Origin: CAZGAQ01 sp964523405 | Lineage (GTDB): Bacteria; Planctomycetota; Phycisphaerae; UBA1845; Fen-1342 | Length of the DNA: 63,109 nt | Direction of reading: 5' to 3' | Assembly: GCA_964523405.1 (NCBI GenBank) | Contig: CAZGAQ010000032.1 | Span: 1 to 63,109 of the forward strand | Shown: positions 35,271-43,556 of the stretch, piece after piece | Layout of the letters: each line of letters begins with the position of its first letter | How positions within the stretch are numbered: position 1 is the first letter of the stretch | Program-made: the position numbers and the translations under genes | Notes under the pieces: model-generated | What the model was told of the DNA's origin: nothing | Database searches by the model: none | The model's input: the letters and a program-made list of their open reading frames with translations, nothing else

Positions 35271-35393
35271 CGTAGCCTCCCGCAGGTGGCGGCCGGCGCG
35301 GGTGTGATGCGGGGTTTCCTGTGTCCGCGCGGCCAGAACCGATACGCCGGATGTTCACGTGCGGTCGTGGAGGCCGACCGCGCGACGCCGCGG

Positions 35394-36575
35394 CTATTTC
35401 CCGATGAATGTCACCGTCATTCCTCCCCGCACCGCCTTGCCGAGGCGGCGTGCGTCCCAGTTCGCCAGGCGGATGCAGCCGTGCGAGCCGGTCTTGCCGA
35501 TGAGCTCGGGATTCGGCGTGCCGTGGATGCCGTAGCCGGGCAGGCTGAGGTCGATCCAGCACACGCCCACCGGGTTGCGCGGGCCGGGCGGGATAATGAG
35601 CACCTTCTTCACCGTCTTCACTTCGGGCCACATTTTCGGGTCGAAGCGGTAGGGCGGATCGAAGGCGACTGTCGTGATCTTGGCGGTGCCGTGCGGGCGC
35701 TTCTCGGCCATCTTCGCGATCGAGCAGTGCACGAGCGCGACGGGGCGACCCTGCTTGTCGAGGGCGCGGATGTACTTTTCGGTGAGGTTGACTTCGAGCG
35801 AGTGAATACCGCGCAGCGGGGCGGAGGGCTCGACCGTCGGTAGAATGACCGTGTCGCCGACCGACAGGCTCTCGATCTCGCGGCCGGGGTTGAGGCGGGC
35901 CACCGTGGCACGCGTGCAGTGGCCGCGCTCGGCGAGGAGCGCGGTGAGGGACTCGTAGCGCAATCGCTTGAGCTTGGCCTTCTCGTTCCAGTTCGTGGGG
36001 AACGGGCCGACGTCGTCGCGGTCGACCTGCGTGATCCTGTACGCGGTGGTCGGGGGATGGTCGTCTACGCCCAAAGCTGCGCGAGTGGCCTCGTCCGCAC
36101 GGCCGGTGCGGGGCAGGCCGCGGGCCGTCTGGAAGGCGACCAGAGCAAGATTGGTCTTGCGGCCGGGGCGTCCGTCGATGACCCCGGGGGAAAAGCCGGC
36201 GCGGTCGAGCGCGGTTTGGAGCGCGAGATTGGGGACCGAGTAGTTCTCGATGTCTGCACTGTCGGGCGTGGCGGAGGCGGGGGAAGCGGGTCGGGGCGCG
36301 GGTTTGGCAGCGGCCGGCGGCGTGGACTTGGGGCTGGTGGCGCTCGTCTTCGGCTTGGTGGATGGCGTACGGGCGGGCGTCACGGGACGCAGGGCGTCAC
36401 CGGTGGGTGGCGCTGCGATGGCTGTAGCGGCCATGAGCAGGGCTGCGAATGCGGTGGCCGACGCGGACGGGCCGCGCAGCGCGGGCAAGCCTGCCGGTCG
36501 ATTGGTTCGCCCACAACTCGTGAGCGTGGCCGTATTGGGGTGCGTGACGATGTGGTGTGGCAAAGGCTGTCCCAT
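35394..36575 (-). CDS. L,D-transpeptidase (YkuD) with peptidoglycan-binding and LysM-like modules
   Basis: Cell-wall enzyme that makes 3-3 peptide cross-links or anchors proteins to peptidoglycan. 393 residues. An N-terminal hydrophobic export segment (about 38-55, TAFAALLMAATAIAA) leads to a Pro/Thr/Lys linker. A PG_binding-like helical unit (LQTALDRAGFSPGVIDGRPGRKT) starts near 118, and a LysM-like stretch lies around 215-245 (VARLNPGREIESLSVGDTVILP). The YkuD domain carries the active motif HGTPNPELIGKTGSHGCIRL with catalytic His and Cys near 370. Start 36575 follows GGAGG closely. This implies a peptidoglycan wall, consistent with current knowledge of Planctomycetota. Confidence 0.92.
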   Translation of the reverse strand: MGQPLPHHIVTHPNTATLTSCGRTNRPAGLPALRGPSASATAFAALLMAATAIAAPPTGDALRPVTPARTPSTKPKTSATSPKSTPPAAAKPAPRPASPASATPDSADIENYSVPNLALQTALDRAGFSPGVIDGRPGRKTNLALVAFQTARGLPRTGRADEATRAALGVDDHPPTTAYRITQVDRDDVGPFPTNWNEKAKLKRLRYESLTALLAERGHCTRATVARLNPGREIESLSVGDTVILPTVEPSAPLRGIHSLEVNLTEKYIRALDKQGRPVALVHCSIAKMAEKRPHGTAKITTVAFDPPYRFDPKMWPEVKTVKKVLIIPPGPRNPVGVCWIDLSLPGYGIHGTPNPELIGKTGSHGCIRLANWDARRLGKAVRGGMTVTFIGK

Positions 36576-36610
36576 CCGCCTCCGGCTTCCGGGCCCGGCA
36601 AGCTTCCGAT

Positions 36611-36684
36611 CGCGTCCGGAGGGATTCGAACCCCCAACCCTCGGCTCCGAAGGCCGATGCTCTGTCCAGTTGAGCTACGGACGC
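36611..36684 (-). tRNA. tRNA-Arg (anticodon TCG)
   Basis: Read on the minus strand from 36684. A 7-bp acceptor GCGTCCG/CGGACGC is followed by a D arm, an anticodon stem TCGGC/GCCGA with loop CTTCGGA (anticodon TCG, codon CGA), and a T arm with TTCGAAT. Discriminator is G and CCA is not encoded. A promoter with 17-nt spacing lies just upstream. Confidence 0.95.
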
Positions 36685-36708
36685 ACGCCGCACGCAGGCG
36701 ACTGCAGC

Positions 36709-36737
36709 ACTATATCCCGCGGCGGGGCGGGGGACAA
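36709..36737 (-). promoter_or_regulatory. promoter of tRNA-Arg
   Basis: Minus strand: TTGTCC (36737-36732), 17-nt spacer, TATAGT (36714-36709). It would start about 7 nt further, some 15-20 nt before the mature tRNA end. Confidence 0.65.
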
Positions 36738-36749
36738 CGGGGTGTGTGC

Positions 36750-36784
36750 CTGCCAGGCTGCAGGCGGGCGGCTATACTGCCCGC
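36750..36784 (+). promoter_or_regulatory. leaderless promoter of the toroid/DUF4159 gene
   Basis: CTGCCA (36750-36755), 17-nt spacer, TATACT (36773-36778), then GCCCGC and ATG at 36785. The predicted transcript starts on the ATG. No ribosome site is present. Confidence 0.6.
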
Positions 36785-39022
36785 ATGACCGCTCGTGGAC
36801 TGGCACCGTGGGTTTGTGCGCTGGCGCTGGTGGCGATGTGGGGCGGCAGCGGAGCGGGGCGAGCCCAAGCCGCCGGGCCGACCGACGTGACCGGCGAGCA
36901 AGTGAAACGGGCCATCCGGCGCAGCGTGGAGTTCATCCAGTCGCAACAGCAAGCGGATGGGGAGTGGCTGGAGCGGACGTACCCCGGCGGGGTGACGTGT
37001 CTGGCGACGTTGGCCCTGCTACAGGCGGGAGAGAAGGCGGATTCGCCCGCGCTGGCCGCGGCGTTGGAGCGCATCCAGCGACTGCCGGACGTGCACACCT
37101 ACGTCGTGAGCCTGAAGATCATGGTGCTCGCAGCCGCCGACCCGCGCCGCTATCAGAAAGACATCGAAGCCAGCGCGCGGTGGCTGACGACCGCGCAGCA
37201 GCAGGCGGGTTTGTGGAACTACACGGAAGCGGCGGGTCGCTTCGATCATTCCAATTCGCAGTTTGCGCTGCTGGGGCTGCACGCGGCGGCGCAGGCGGGG
37301 GTGCGCATCCCGGCGGGAACGTGGCGCAAGGCGCAGCAGGCGTTGCTCCGGAATCAGAACCAGGACGGCGGCTGGGCGTACCAGGCGTCGGGGCCGAGCT
37401 ACGGCAGCATGACGGCGGCCGGCGTGGCGAGTCTCGTCATTCTGGGGGCGACCATCGACCAGGGGCAGGAGCGCAGTTTCGGGAACGGGGGGGCGCCGAA
37501 CTGCGGGCAGTATCGGACCGCGAAGCCGCTGGCGCGCGGACTGGACTGGCTGGGGCGCAACTTTCAGGCGGGGACCAATCCCGTGCGCGGGGACTTCGTG
37601 TTCTACTGGCTGTACGCGGTGGAGCGGTGCGGGATTCTCTCGGGCCAGCGCTACTTCGGGACACACGACTGGTATCGCGAAGGGGCGGCGGTACTCGTCA
37701 AAACGCAGGGCGCCGACGGTTCGTGGGGGCACGAAGTGTCCGACACGTGTTTCGGGCTGCTGTTTCTCGCCAAGGGACACAAGCCGCTGGCTGTCCAGAA
37801 ACTGCAGTGGTCGGCGGATGACGCCTGGACACCGGACCGGCACGATGTGGAACACCTGGTCGCGTATCTCGGCGACAAGCTCGGCGAGCCCGTAGCGTGG
37901 CAGACGGTGCCGTTCGAGGCGCCGCTTGAAGAGTGGCTGGCTGCACCGCTGCTGTACATCCAGGGGCACACGTTCCCCAAGTGGGATGAGGCGCAGCGGA
38001 CCAAGGTGCGGGCGTTTGTTGAGCAGGGCGGGACGATCCTGGCGGAGGCGTGTTGCGGGCGTGACGAATTCCGCCACGGGTTCGAGGCGTTCGCGAGCGC
38101 GGCATTCCCGGAGGTGCCGCTACGCAAACTGGGGCGGCAGCACGCGGTGTACCATCTGCTCAGCGAGATCGACACGGAGACACTGCGGGGAATCGACTTC
38201 GGCTGCCGCACAAGCGTCTTGTACAGCCCGGAGGATGTGTCGTGCCTGTGGGAGCAGGCGGAGTTGCCGCGCCTGAGCGAAGAAGCGTTCAAGCTGGGGG
38301 CGAACATCGTCGCGTACGCGATCGGGCGGCGACCACTGCGGGACCGGCTGGACGCGGTGGTACTCCCGAAGTCGGACGAAGGGCGCGGCGCAGCGACCCC
38401 GCCGGTGCAGGACGCCCTGCGGTTGGCGCAGGTCGTGTACGAGGGCGACTGGCGGCCGTTTCCGCACGCGTTGCCGAACCTGGCGACGTTCATGCGGGCC
38501 GAGTTGGGGTTTGACGTGGTGCCGCAGGAGGTACAGGTGCGGCTGGACGACCCAGGGCTGGCAGCGTGTCCGGTGGTCGTGCTTGCGGGGCATTTCGATT
38601 TCGAGCTGAGTACAGCCCAGCGTGAGGCGCTGGTTGGCCACTTGCGGCGGGGCGGTTTCTTGCTGGCGGATGCGTGCTGCGGGACGGAGCCGTTCGACGG
38701 AGCCGTGCGGAGGCTGCTGCGGCAGGCGTTCCCGGATGCGAACCTGGAAAAGCTGCCGCCGGATCACCCGATCTTCGCGGGGCGGCCGGGGTTTGACATG
38801 ACGCGCGTGCGTTACTCGCCGGACGTGCAGCGTGAGCGCCCGGAACTGAATGCCCCGGAGCTATGGGGCTTGCGGATCAACGGGCGGCTGGTCGTGGTGT
38901 ACAGCCCGTACAGCCTGAGTTGCGGGCTCGGGGGGCCGGCGTTCGAGGGATGCTGGGGGCTGGCGTCCGAGGATGCGCGGCGGCTGGCGGCGAACATTGT
39001 GCTGTATGCGTTGACGCACTGA
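36785..39022 (+). CDS. exported toroid-repeat protein with two DUF4159 domains
   Basis: 745 residues with a signal peptide (residues 1-28, ending AQAAG). Residues 35-340 form a prenyltransferase/squalene-cyclase-like alpha/alpha toroid with repeats of the QDGGWAYQASG and GADGSWGHEVSDT type, but without the DxDD acid of cyclases. Two DUF4159 domains follow: about 380-520 (LLYIQGHTFPKWDEAQRTKV, GGTILAEACCG) and about 545-740 (VVVLAGHFDFELSTAQREAL, GGFLLADACCG). The domain pair is a mark of Planctomycetota and related groups. The DUF4159 fold resembles glutamine-amidotransferase-like or ThuA-like domains; the role is unknown. Expression is probably leaderless. Confidence 0.85.
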   Translation: MTARGLAPWVCALALVAMWGGSGAGRAQAAGPTDVTGEQVKRAIRRSVEFIQSQQQADGEWLERTYPGGVTCLATLALLQAGEKADSPALAAALERIQRLPDVHTYVVSLKIMVLAAADPRRYQKDIEASARWLTTAQQQAGLWNYTEAAGRFDHSNSQFALLGLHAAAQAGVRIPAGTWRKAQQALLRNQNQDGGWAYQASGPSYGSMTAAGVASLVILGATIDQGQERSFGNGGAPNCGQYRTAKPLARGLDWLGRNFQAGTNPVRGDFVFYWLYAVERCGILSGQRYFGTHDWYREGAAVLVKTQGADGSWGHEVSDTCFGLLFLAKGHKPLAVQKLQWSADDAWTPDRHDVEHLVAYLGDKLGEPVAWQTVPFEAPLEEWLAAPLLYIQGHTFPKWDEAQRTKVRAFVEQGGTILAEACCGRDEFRHGFEAFASAAFPEVPLRKLGRQHAVYHLLSEIDTETLRGIDFGCRTSVLYSPEDVSCLWEQAELPRLSEEAFKLGANIVAYAIGRRPLRDRLDAVVLPKSDEGRGAATPPVQDALRLAQVVYEGDWRPFPHALPNLATFMRAELGFDVVPQEVQVRLDDPGLAACPVVVLAGHFDFELSTAQREALVGHLRRGGFLLADACCGTEPFDGAVRRLLRQAFPDANLEKLPPDHPIFAGRPGFDMTRVRYSPDVQRERPELNAPELWGLRINGRLVVVYSPYSLSCGLGGPAFEGCWGLASEDARRLAANIVLYALTH

Positions 39023-39202
39023 CGGAGGCCGACGCGTCCGTTCTGACGGGTGCCACAAAGAAGCGAGCGGCACCCGCAGGCGCCGCTCGCCATCGATTAT
39101 GCGACACATACCCGTCGCTCGCGGAACGGTCCACGGGCGTGTGCCCCGCATTGCTATGGATGCGACCTCCGGAGAGGTCGTGTACCGACTGTGCCGGTCG
39201 AG

Positions 39203-39544
39203 CTAGTAGCGACGTCCGCCGCCACCGCCGCCGCTGCCGCCCCGGCCACCGCCGAAGCCGCCGCGACCACCGCGACCGCCCCCGCCGCCCGGGCCGCCCT
39301 CGCGCGGCCGAGCTTCGTTGACCGTCAGCGTCCGACCGTCGAGCTCAGTGCCGTTCAGCCCGTTGATGGCCGCCAGCGCCTGCTCGTCGTCTTCCATCTC
39401 CACAAACCCGAAACCGCGCGACCGGCCCGTCTCACGATCCTGGAGAATCGCAACGCTCCGCACCGTGCCAAACGCGGCAAAGGCCGCCTCGAGACCCTCA
39501 TCCGTCGTGGTGTAGGACAGATTCCCAACGTAGATCTTCTTCAA
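39203..39544 (-). CDS. RRM RNA-binding protein with Gly-rich tail
   Basis: 113-residue RNA-binding protein of the bacterial RRM type. TTG at 39544 is the start: GAGGAG lies 6 nt upstream and family members begin M-KKIYVGNLSY at this point. The RRM keeps RNP2 (IYVGNL, residues 4-9) and RNP1 (RGFGFVEM, about residues 43-50). The tail is Gly/Arg-rich (RGGRGGFGGGRGG). Such proteins bind single-stranded RNA; in cyanobacteria they respond to cold. A good promoter about 130 nt upstream gives a long leader, as is common for cold-type RNA-binding genes. The gene stands alone. Confidence 0.92.
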   Translation of the reverse strand: MKKIYVGNLSYTTTDEGLEAAFAAFGTVRSVAILQDRETGRSRGFGFVEMEDDEQALAAINGLNGTELDGRTLTVNEARPREGGPGGGGGRGGRGGFGGGRGGSGGGGGGRRY

Positions 39545-39679
39545 CTGTCGCTCCTCGATTCTACTGCGTGCATGTGTGCGTTGCGCAGCCGGGCCGCAGC
39601 CCCTATCCCAACTTGATCCAATCGCAACCGTTGGAAGCATCGGCCCCGCGGCCGAGCGCGTCCCAGCGGCCGAATAACT

Positions 39680-39708
39680 GGTATACATCGCGGGCACGAG
39701 CAAGTCAA
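39680..39708 (-). promoter_or_regulatory. promoter of the RRM gene
   Basis: Minus strand: TTGACT (39708-39703), 17-nt spacer, TATACC (39685-39680). The leader from about 39673 to 39545 is some 129 nt. The rest of the 331-nt gap to 39875 shows no gene. Confidence 0.6.
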
Positions 39709-39875
39709 TCGGCCCGGGCGCCGCGCACGGTGGAGAGTCCGGGAGCGTGGCGGGAGGCCAGGAGACGGGGTTGGGGAGAGCGGCGCATCAATAGCAGATC
39801 AATACCACAGAGCCGTGAGCCACCCGGGATGGGTCCCTTGCCGGGCGACGGAGCGTCCAGGTGCGCCGCGCCACA

Positions 39876-41696
39876 CTACTTGATCCTGGCCAGCGTGTCG
39901 GGGCTCGTGACGCGGGCGACCGGGTACACGTTGTGGAGCGCATCGGCATAGGGTGAGCGGACGTAGAAGTAATTCAGGCGCGCGCCGGGGCTCTTGGCGA
40001 ACTCCGGATCGGCGGCCAACCGGGCCGCGAAGTCGGCGCGGAGCTGGGGATCCGCGGCGAGCAACTGGCGGGCCAGGGGCTCGATGACGTAGGGCTCGGC
40101 GTACTCCTTCTGCTCGAAGACGGCGTTGAAGAAACCCCAAGCCGCGAACGAGTCGGGCGCGGCCGGTTCGAGCAGATGGACCGCGAGTTTGGCCCTGGGT
40201 TGATCGAGTGGCACGAAGACGGTTCCGGCGGCGAAGGCGCGGGTTTCCCGGGTGGAAACCGGAGTGAACGCGGGCTGAGCGCGGCCTTCGTGGAGCTGGA
40301 CGCGCAGGGTGTCGTATGCAAAGCGATACGAATCGACGTCGAGCGTCTGCGGCGCCGTGAGGCGCGTGAAGCGGATGCCGTGCAGTGCGAGACGGTCGAT
40401 GACGTCCGTCCATTGGGGCGGGACCAGGTAGGCGAGCGGCGGTGTGAGGAAGCGCGTGGCGCTAGGCTCGTCGTAGAAACTGGTCTCGTAGTCACGCGGC
40501 GTGGTGGAGTAGTCGATGACGTCGTCGCCTGTGACCTCGCTCTTGCGCAGGGTCTGTTCGTAGCCGTGATACGTGACGCGCTGCGCGTGCGTCGTGAACT
40601 TGTACTCGATCGGAACGCGGCCATCCCGGTCGCCGCCCCGCATGCGCACCGTGAGGGCATCAGCCTGCTGCACGGCCGCGCGCAGCGCGTCGACTTGCTG
40701 GTTGACCGCTTCGAGCAGGCGGACGAGGAAGGCGTGGGTGGCGCGCACGCGGTGGCCGTAGGGATTGCGGGCGTGGGCCTCGATCAGAATGGCGGGGCGG
40801 TTGCAGGCGGCGACGTAGCCGGTCACGAAGCGCGGGCCCGTGGGGGCCATGGGCATGATGCCCTCGGCGGGATCCTTGCGGTTGCGGAGCCAGCCATAGG
40901 GCAGCATCGCATAGCCCTCAGCCGCGAGGGGTGGGATGACCGCGGGATAGAGCTGCTCGCGCAGCCAGGCGGCGATGGGCGGGGCGACATCCTCGTCGTC
41001 CGTGAACGTATAGAAGAGGTCGTAGCGCTGCTCCTCGCCATCGGTGGTGTGGCAGTCGATGAAGAGGTCGGGCTGCCAGGCGTTCCAGAGGCGCAGCCAG
41101 GCCTGCGTTTCGGGCGCATCAGCCTTGGCGAAATCGCGGTTGAGATTGAGATTCGTCGCATTCGTGCGCCAACCCATCTCGCGTGGGCCGTTCTGATTGA
41201 TGCGGCTATAGGGGCTCATGCGCTCGTGGCCGTCGGCGTTGAAGATCGGGAGGATAAGCAGGGTGGCGTGGTCAAGCAGGGCGGCGCGCGCGCGGGTGAT
41301 CAAGATCTCGCGGGCGAGCATGAGGCACGCATCTTTGCCTTCACACTCGCCGGCGTGGATGCAGTTCTGGATGAGGATGACGGGCTTGCGCGTGCGCTGC
41401 GCCGCCGCGGGCGTGAAGGCGCGGTCGCGCGAAAGGATCAGCAGGGGCAGGTCGCGGCCTGCGCCGGTGTTGCCGAACGTCGTGTAGTGCGCCTCAGGTG
41501 CGGCGGCCGCGAGACGGCGGCAGTAATCGACCGCCTCGGCATAGCGACCGGTCTCGACAAAGTCGGTGCGTTCGGCGTGCGTGCGCCACGCATCCGGCGA
41601 GCGCGGCGGGCTGGTAGCGGCGTGAGGCGGAGTGGCCGCACAACCGACCAGGAGGAGCGGCAGACTACCGGCGAAGCGCTGAACAAAACGCGACAT
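39876..41696 (-). CDS. M14-family metallocarboxypeptidase lipoprotein
   Basis: Exported zinc carboxypeptidase of family M14, 606 residues from ATG 41696. A perfect lipobox LLVGC at residues 16-20 marks it as a lipoprotein. Zinc ligands fit IHAGECEGKDA (HxxE near 109-112) and the later His in DCHTTDG. LNLNRDF is the usual substrate-binding stretch with Arg. A Glu for catalysis is expected near AILIEAHARN. The C-terminal ~250 residues form an extra beta-rich domain. It would trim peptides outside the cytoplasm. It points away from the CDF gene; no operon partner. Confidence 0.87.
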   Translation of the reverse strand: MSRFVQRFAGSLPLLLVGCAATPPHAATSPPRSPDAWRTHAERTDFVETGRYAEAVDYCRRLAAAAPEAHYTTFGNTGAGRDLPLLILSRDRAFTPAAAQRTRKPVILIQNCIHAGECEGKDACLMLAREILITRARAALLDHATLLILPIFNADGHERMSPYSRINQNGPREMGWRTNATNLNLNRDFAKADAPETQAWLRLWNAWQPDLFIDCHTTDGEEQRYDLFYTFTDDEDVAPPIAAWLREQLYPAVIPPLAAEGYAMLPYGWLRNRKDPAEGIMPMAPTGPRFVTGYVAACNRPAILIEAHARNPYGHRVRATHAFLVRLLEAVNQQVDALRAAVQQADALTVRMRGGDRDGRVPIEYKFTTHAQRVTYHGYEQTLRKSEVTGDDVIDYSTTPRDYETSFYDEPSATRFLTPPLAYLVPPQWTDVIDRLALHGIRFTRLTAPQTLDVDSYRFAYDTLRVQLHEGRAQPAFTPVSTRETRAFAAGTVFVPLDQPRAKLAVHLLEPAAPDSFAAWGFFNAVFEQKEYAEPYVIEPLARQLLAADPQLRADFAARLAADPEFAKSPGARLNYFYVRSPYADALHNVYPVARVTSPDTLARIK

Positions 41697-41954
41697 AGCA
41701 CACCTGTTGTATGGCATACCAAGCGAACAGAGAGAGCATCACGCGCCCGGGCTTGGGGCGCGTGTTGGCACTATACCGAAGCGCCGCATAGGTGACACGG
41801 GGCGCCCGAGATTGCGGCGCTGGGTCGTTTCGTCGGTGCGCGGCGTGAGGTAGACTCCGCCGCGGGTTGTCGGTGCGGCTTCGCCAGGCGCGCGCGAGTC
41901 GCGCGTCAAAGCGGGCCCCGTTGGGGCGGCCTGCAGCACGATGGATGGTCCGCG

Positions 41955-43415
41955 ATGCAGTCGCAAAAGGTGAACACCAGCGGGGGGGTGGGGGCGGCCC
42001 AGACCGCGGCCGGGCGCGAGAAGCGCTGGGTGGCGCTGTCGTCCGTGGGGGCGGCCATCGTGCTGACGGGGATGAAGCTCGTGGTCGGGTTGCTGACGGG
42101 CAGCCTGGGGTTGCTGGCGGAGGCGGCGCATTCCGGGCTGGACCTGGTGGCGGCCGTGATCACGTGCTTCGCGGTGCACTGGTCCGACAAGCCGGCCGAC
42201 GCCGAGCACCCGTATGGGCACGGCAAGATCGAGAACTTGTCCGCCCTGGCGGAGACGCTGCTGCTGCTGGCGACGTGCGCGTGGATCATCTACGAAGGGG
42301 TCGAACGGTTGTTCGTGCGCAGCGTCGAGGTCGACGCGACGGTGGCGTCGTTCGCGGTGATCATCGTGTCGATCGTCATCGACATTTCGCGGTCGCGGGC
42401 GCTGCGGCGGGTGGCGCAGAAGCACAACAGCCAGGCGCTGGAGGCGGACGCGCTGCACTTCAGCACGGACGTGTGGAGTTCGGCCGTCGTGCTGCTCGGG
42501 CTGACGCTGGTGAAGATCGGGGAATTGACCGGAAATAAGGCGGTGCTGCAGCAGGCGGACGCGGTGGCGGCGCTGGTGGTGGCGCTGATCGTGGTGTGGG
42601 TGAGCATCCGGCTGGGGAAGCGAACGATCGACGTGCTGCTGGATCGGGCGCCGGCGGGACTGCCCGAGGCGATCCGCGCGGCGGTGGCGGAAGTGCCGGG
42701 CGTGCTGGAGTGCAAGCAGGTGCGGCTGCGGCAGTCAGGAAATCAGACGTTCGTGGACTTGGTGATTGGCGTGAAGCGCGGGTTGTCGCTGGAGGCGAGT
42801 CACGCGGTGGGCGCGCAGGCCGAGGCGCACATTCAGCAGCGCTTCGCGAACGCCGATGTGGTGGTGCACGTGGACCCGTCGAGCAGCGTGCCGGAGACGC
42901 TCGCGGAGCGCATTCAGGGCATTGCCGCGAACCTGGGGCAGACGGTGCACAACATCGCGATCAGCGAGGAAGCGGACGGGCTGCACGTGGAACTGCACCT
43001 GGAGACGCGCGAGAGCCTGGAGTTGCGGGCCGCCCACGCAGAGGCGCACACGCTCGAGGCGGCGCTGCGCCGCGAATTGCCGCGGATCGCGCGGCTCACG
43101 ACGCACATCGAGCCGCACCGCGAAGGGCAACAAGCGGCCGAGGACGTGACGGCCGAATCGGGAGCCCTGTTGCGGCGCGTGCAGGCGATCGTGGCGCGGA
43201 CGCCGGAGGTCGCGGCATGCCACGATGTGGCTCTGCGGCGGAGCGGGACGGACCTGGTGCTGACGATGCACTGCACGTTCGCGCCGGGGCTGCCGGTGCG
43301 GGCGGTGCACGAGATTTCCTCGCAGCTCGAACAGCGGCTGAAGGCAGCGATCCCGGGGCTGGTGCGCGTGACGACGCACCCGGAGCCGGAAGGCGAGGAA
43401 GAGGGCGCGCCGTAG
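41955..43415 (+). CDS. CDF-family metal cation exporter with three C-terminal domains
   Basis: Proton-coupled divalent cation exporter (Zn, Fe, Cd or Mn) of the cation diffusion facilitator family, 486 residues. Six helices fill residues 25-210. The transport site has AEAAHSGLDLVA in helix 2 and ALEADALHFSTDVWSS (DxxxD-like) in helix 5; HPYGHGKIENL sits in the loop. The cytosolic part is triple the usual size. Three units each end in a VHVDP, THIEP or THPEP motif (about 213-305, 306-390, 391-480), like repeated ZT-dimerisation domains. Exact metal cannot be told. No regulator is adjacent. Confidence 0.9.
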   Translation: MQSQKVNTSGGVGAAQTAAGREKRWVALSSVGAAIVLTGMKLVVGLLTGSLGLLAEAAHSGLDLVAAVITCFAVHWSDKPADAEHPYGHGKIENLSALAETLLLLATCAWIIYEGVERLFVRSVEVDATVASFAVIIVSIVIDISRSRALRRVAQKHNSQALEADALHFSTDVWSSAVVLLGLTLVKIGELTGNKAVLQQADAVAALVVALIVVWVSIRLGKRTIDVLLDRAPAGLPEAIRAAVAEVPGVLECKQVRLRQSGNQTFVDLVIGVKRGLSLEASHAVGAQAEAHIQQRFANADVVVHVDPSSSVPETLAERIQGIAANLGQTVHNIAISEEADGLHVELHLETRESLELRAAHAEAHTLEAALRRELPRIARLTTHIEPHREGQQAAEDVTAESGALLRRVQAIVARTPEVAACHDVALRRSGTDLVLTMHCTFAPGLPVRAVHEISSQLEQRLKAAIPGLVRVTTHPEPEGEEEGAP

Positions 43416-43493
43416 GCCGCCAGCTCATCTGGTGACGAGGACGGGGGCGGAAGCGGTGCAGGCTGAGCCGAGGGGCCGTATTCGACAGGGCGC

Positions 43494-43512
43494 ACGCCGG
43501 TCGGGCCGGCGT
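43494..43512. terminator. hairpin between convergent genes
   Basis: ACGCCGG-TCGGG-CCGGCGT, 7-bp stem, between the CDF gene (+) and fabF (-). Probably serves both directions. Confidence 0.5.
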
Positions 43513-43556
43513 AGCCCGCAGTACACCGGCCGCTCGTGAGGCACACAGGTCTGACG

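Noticed and set aside
36785..39022. Squalene-hopene or other terpene cyclase
   Set aside because: The toroid repeats are there but the DxDD acid motif is absent, and DUF4159 domains follow.
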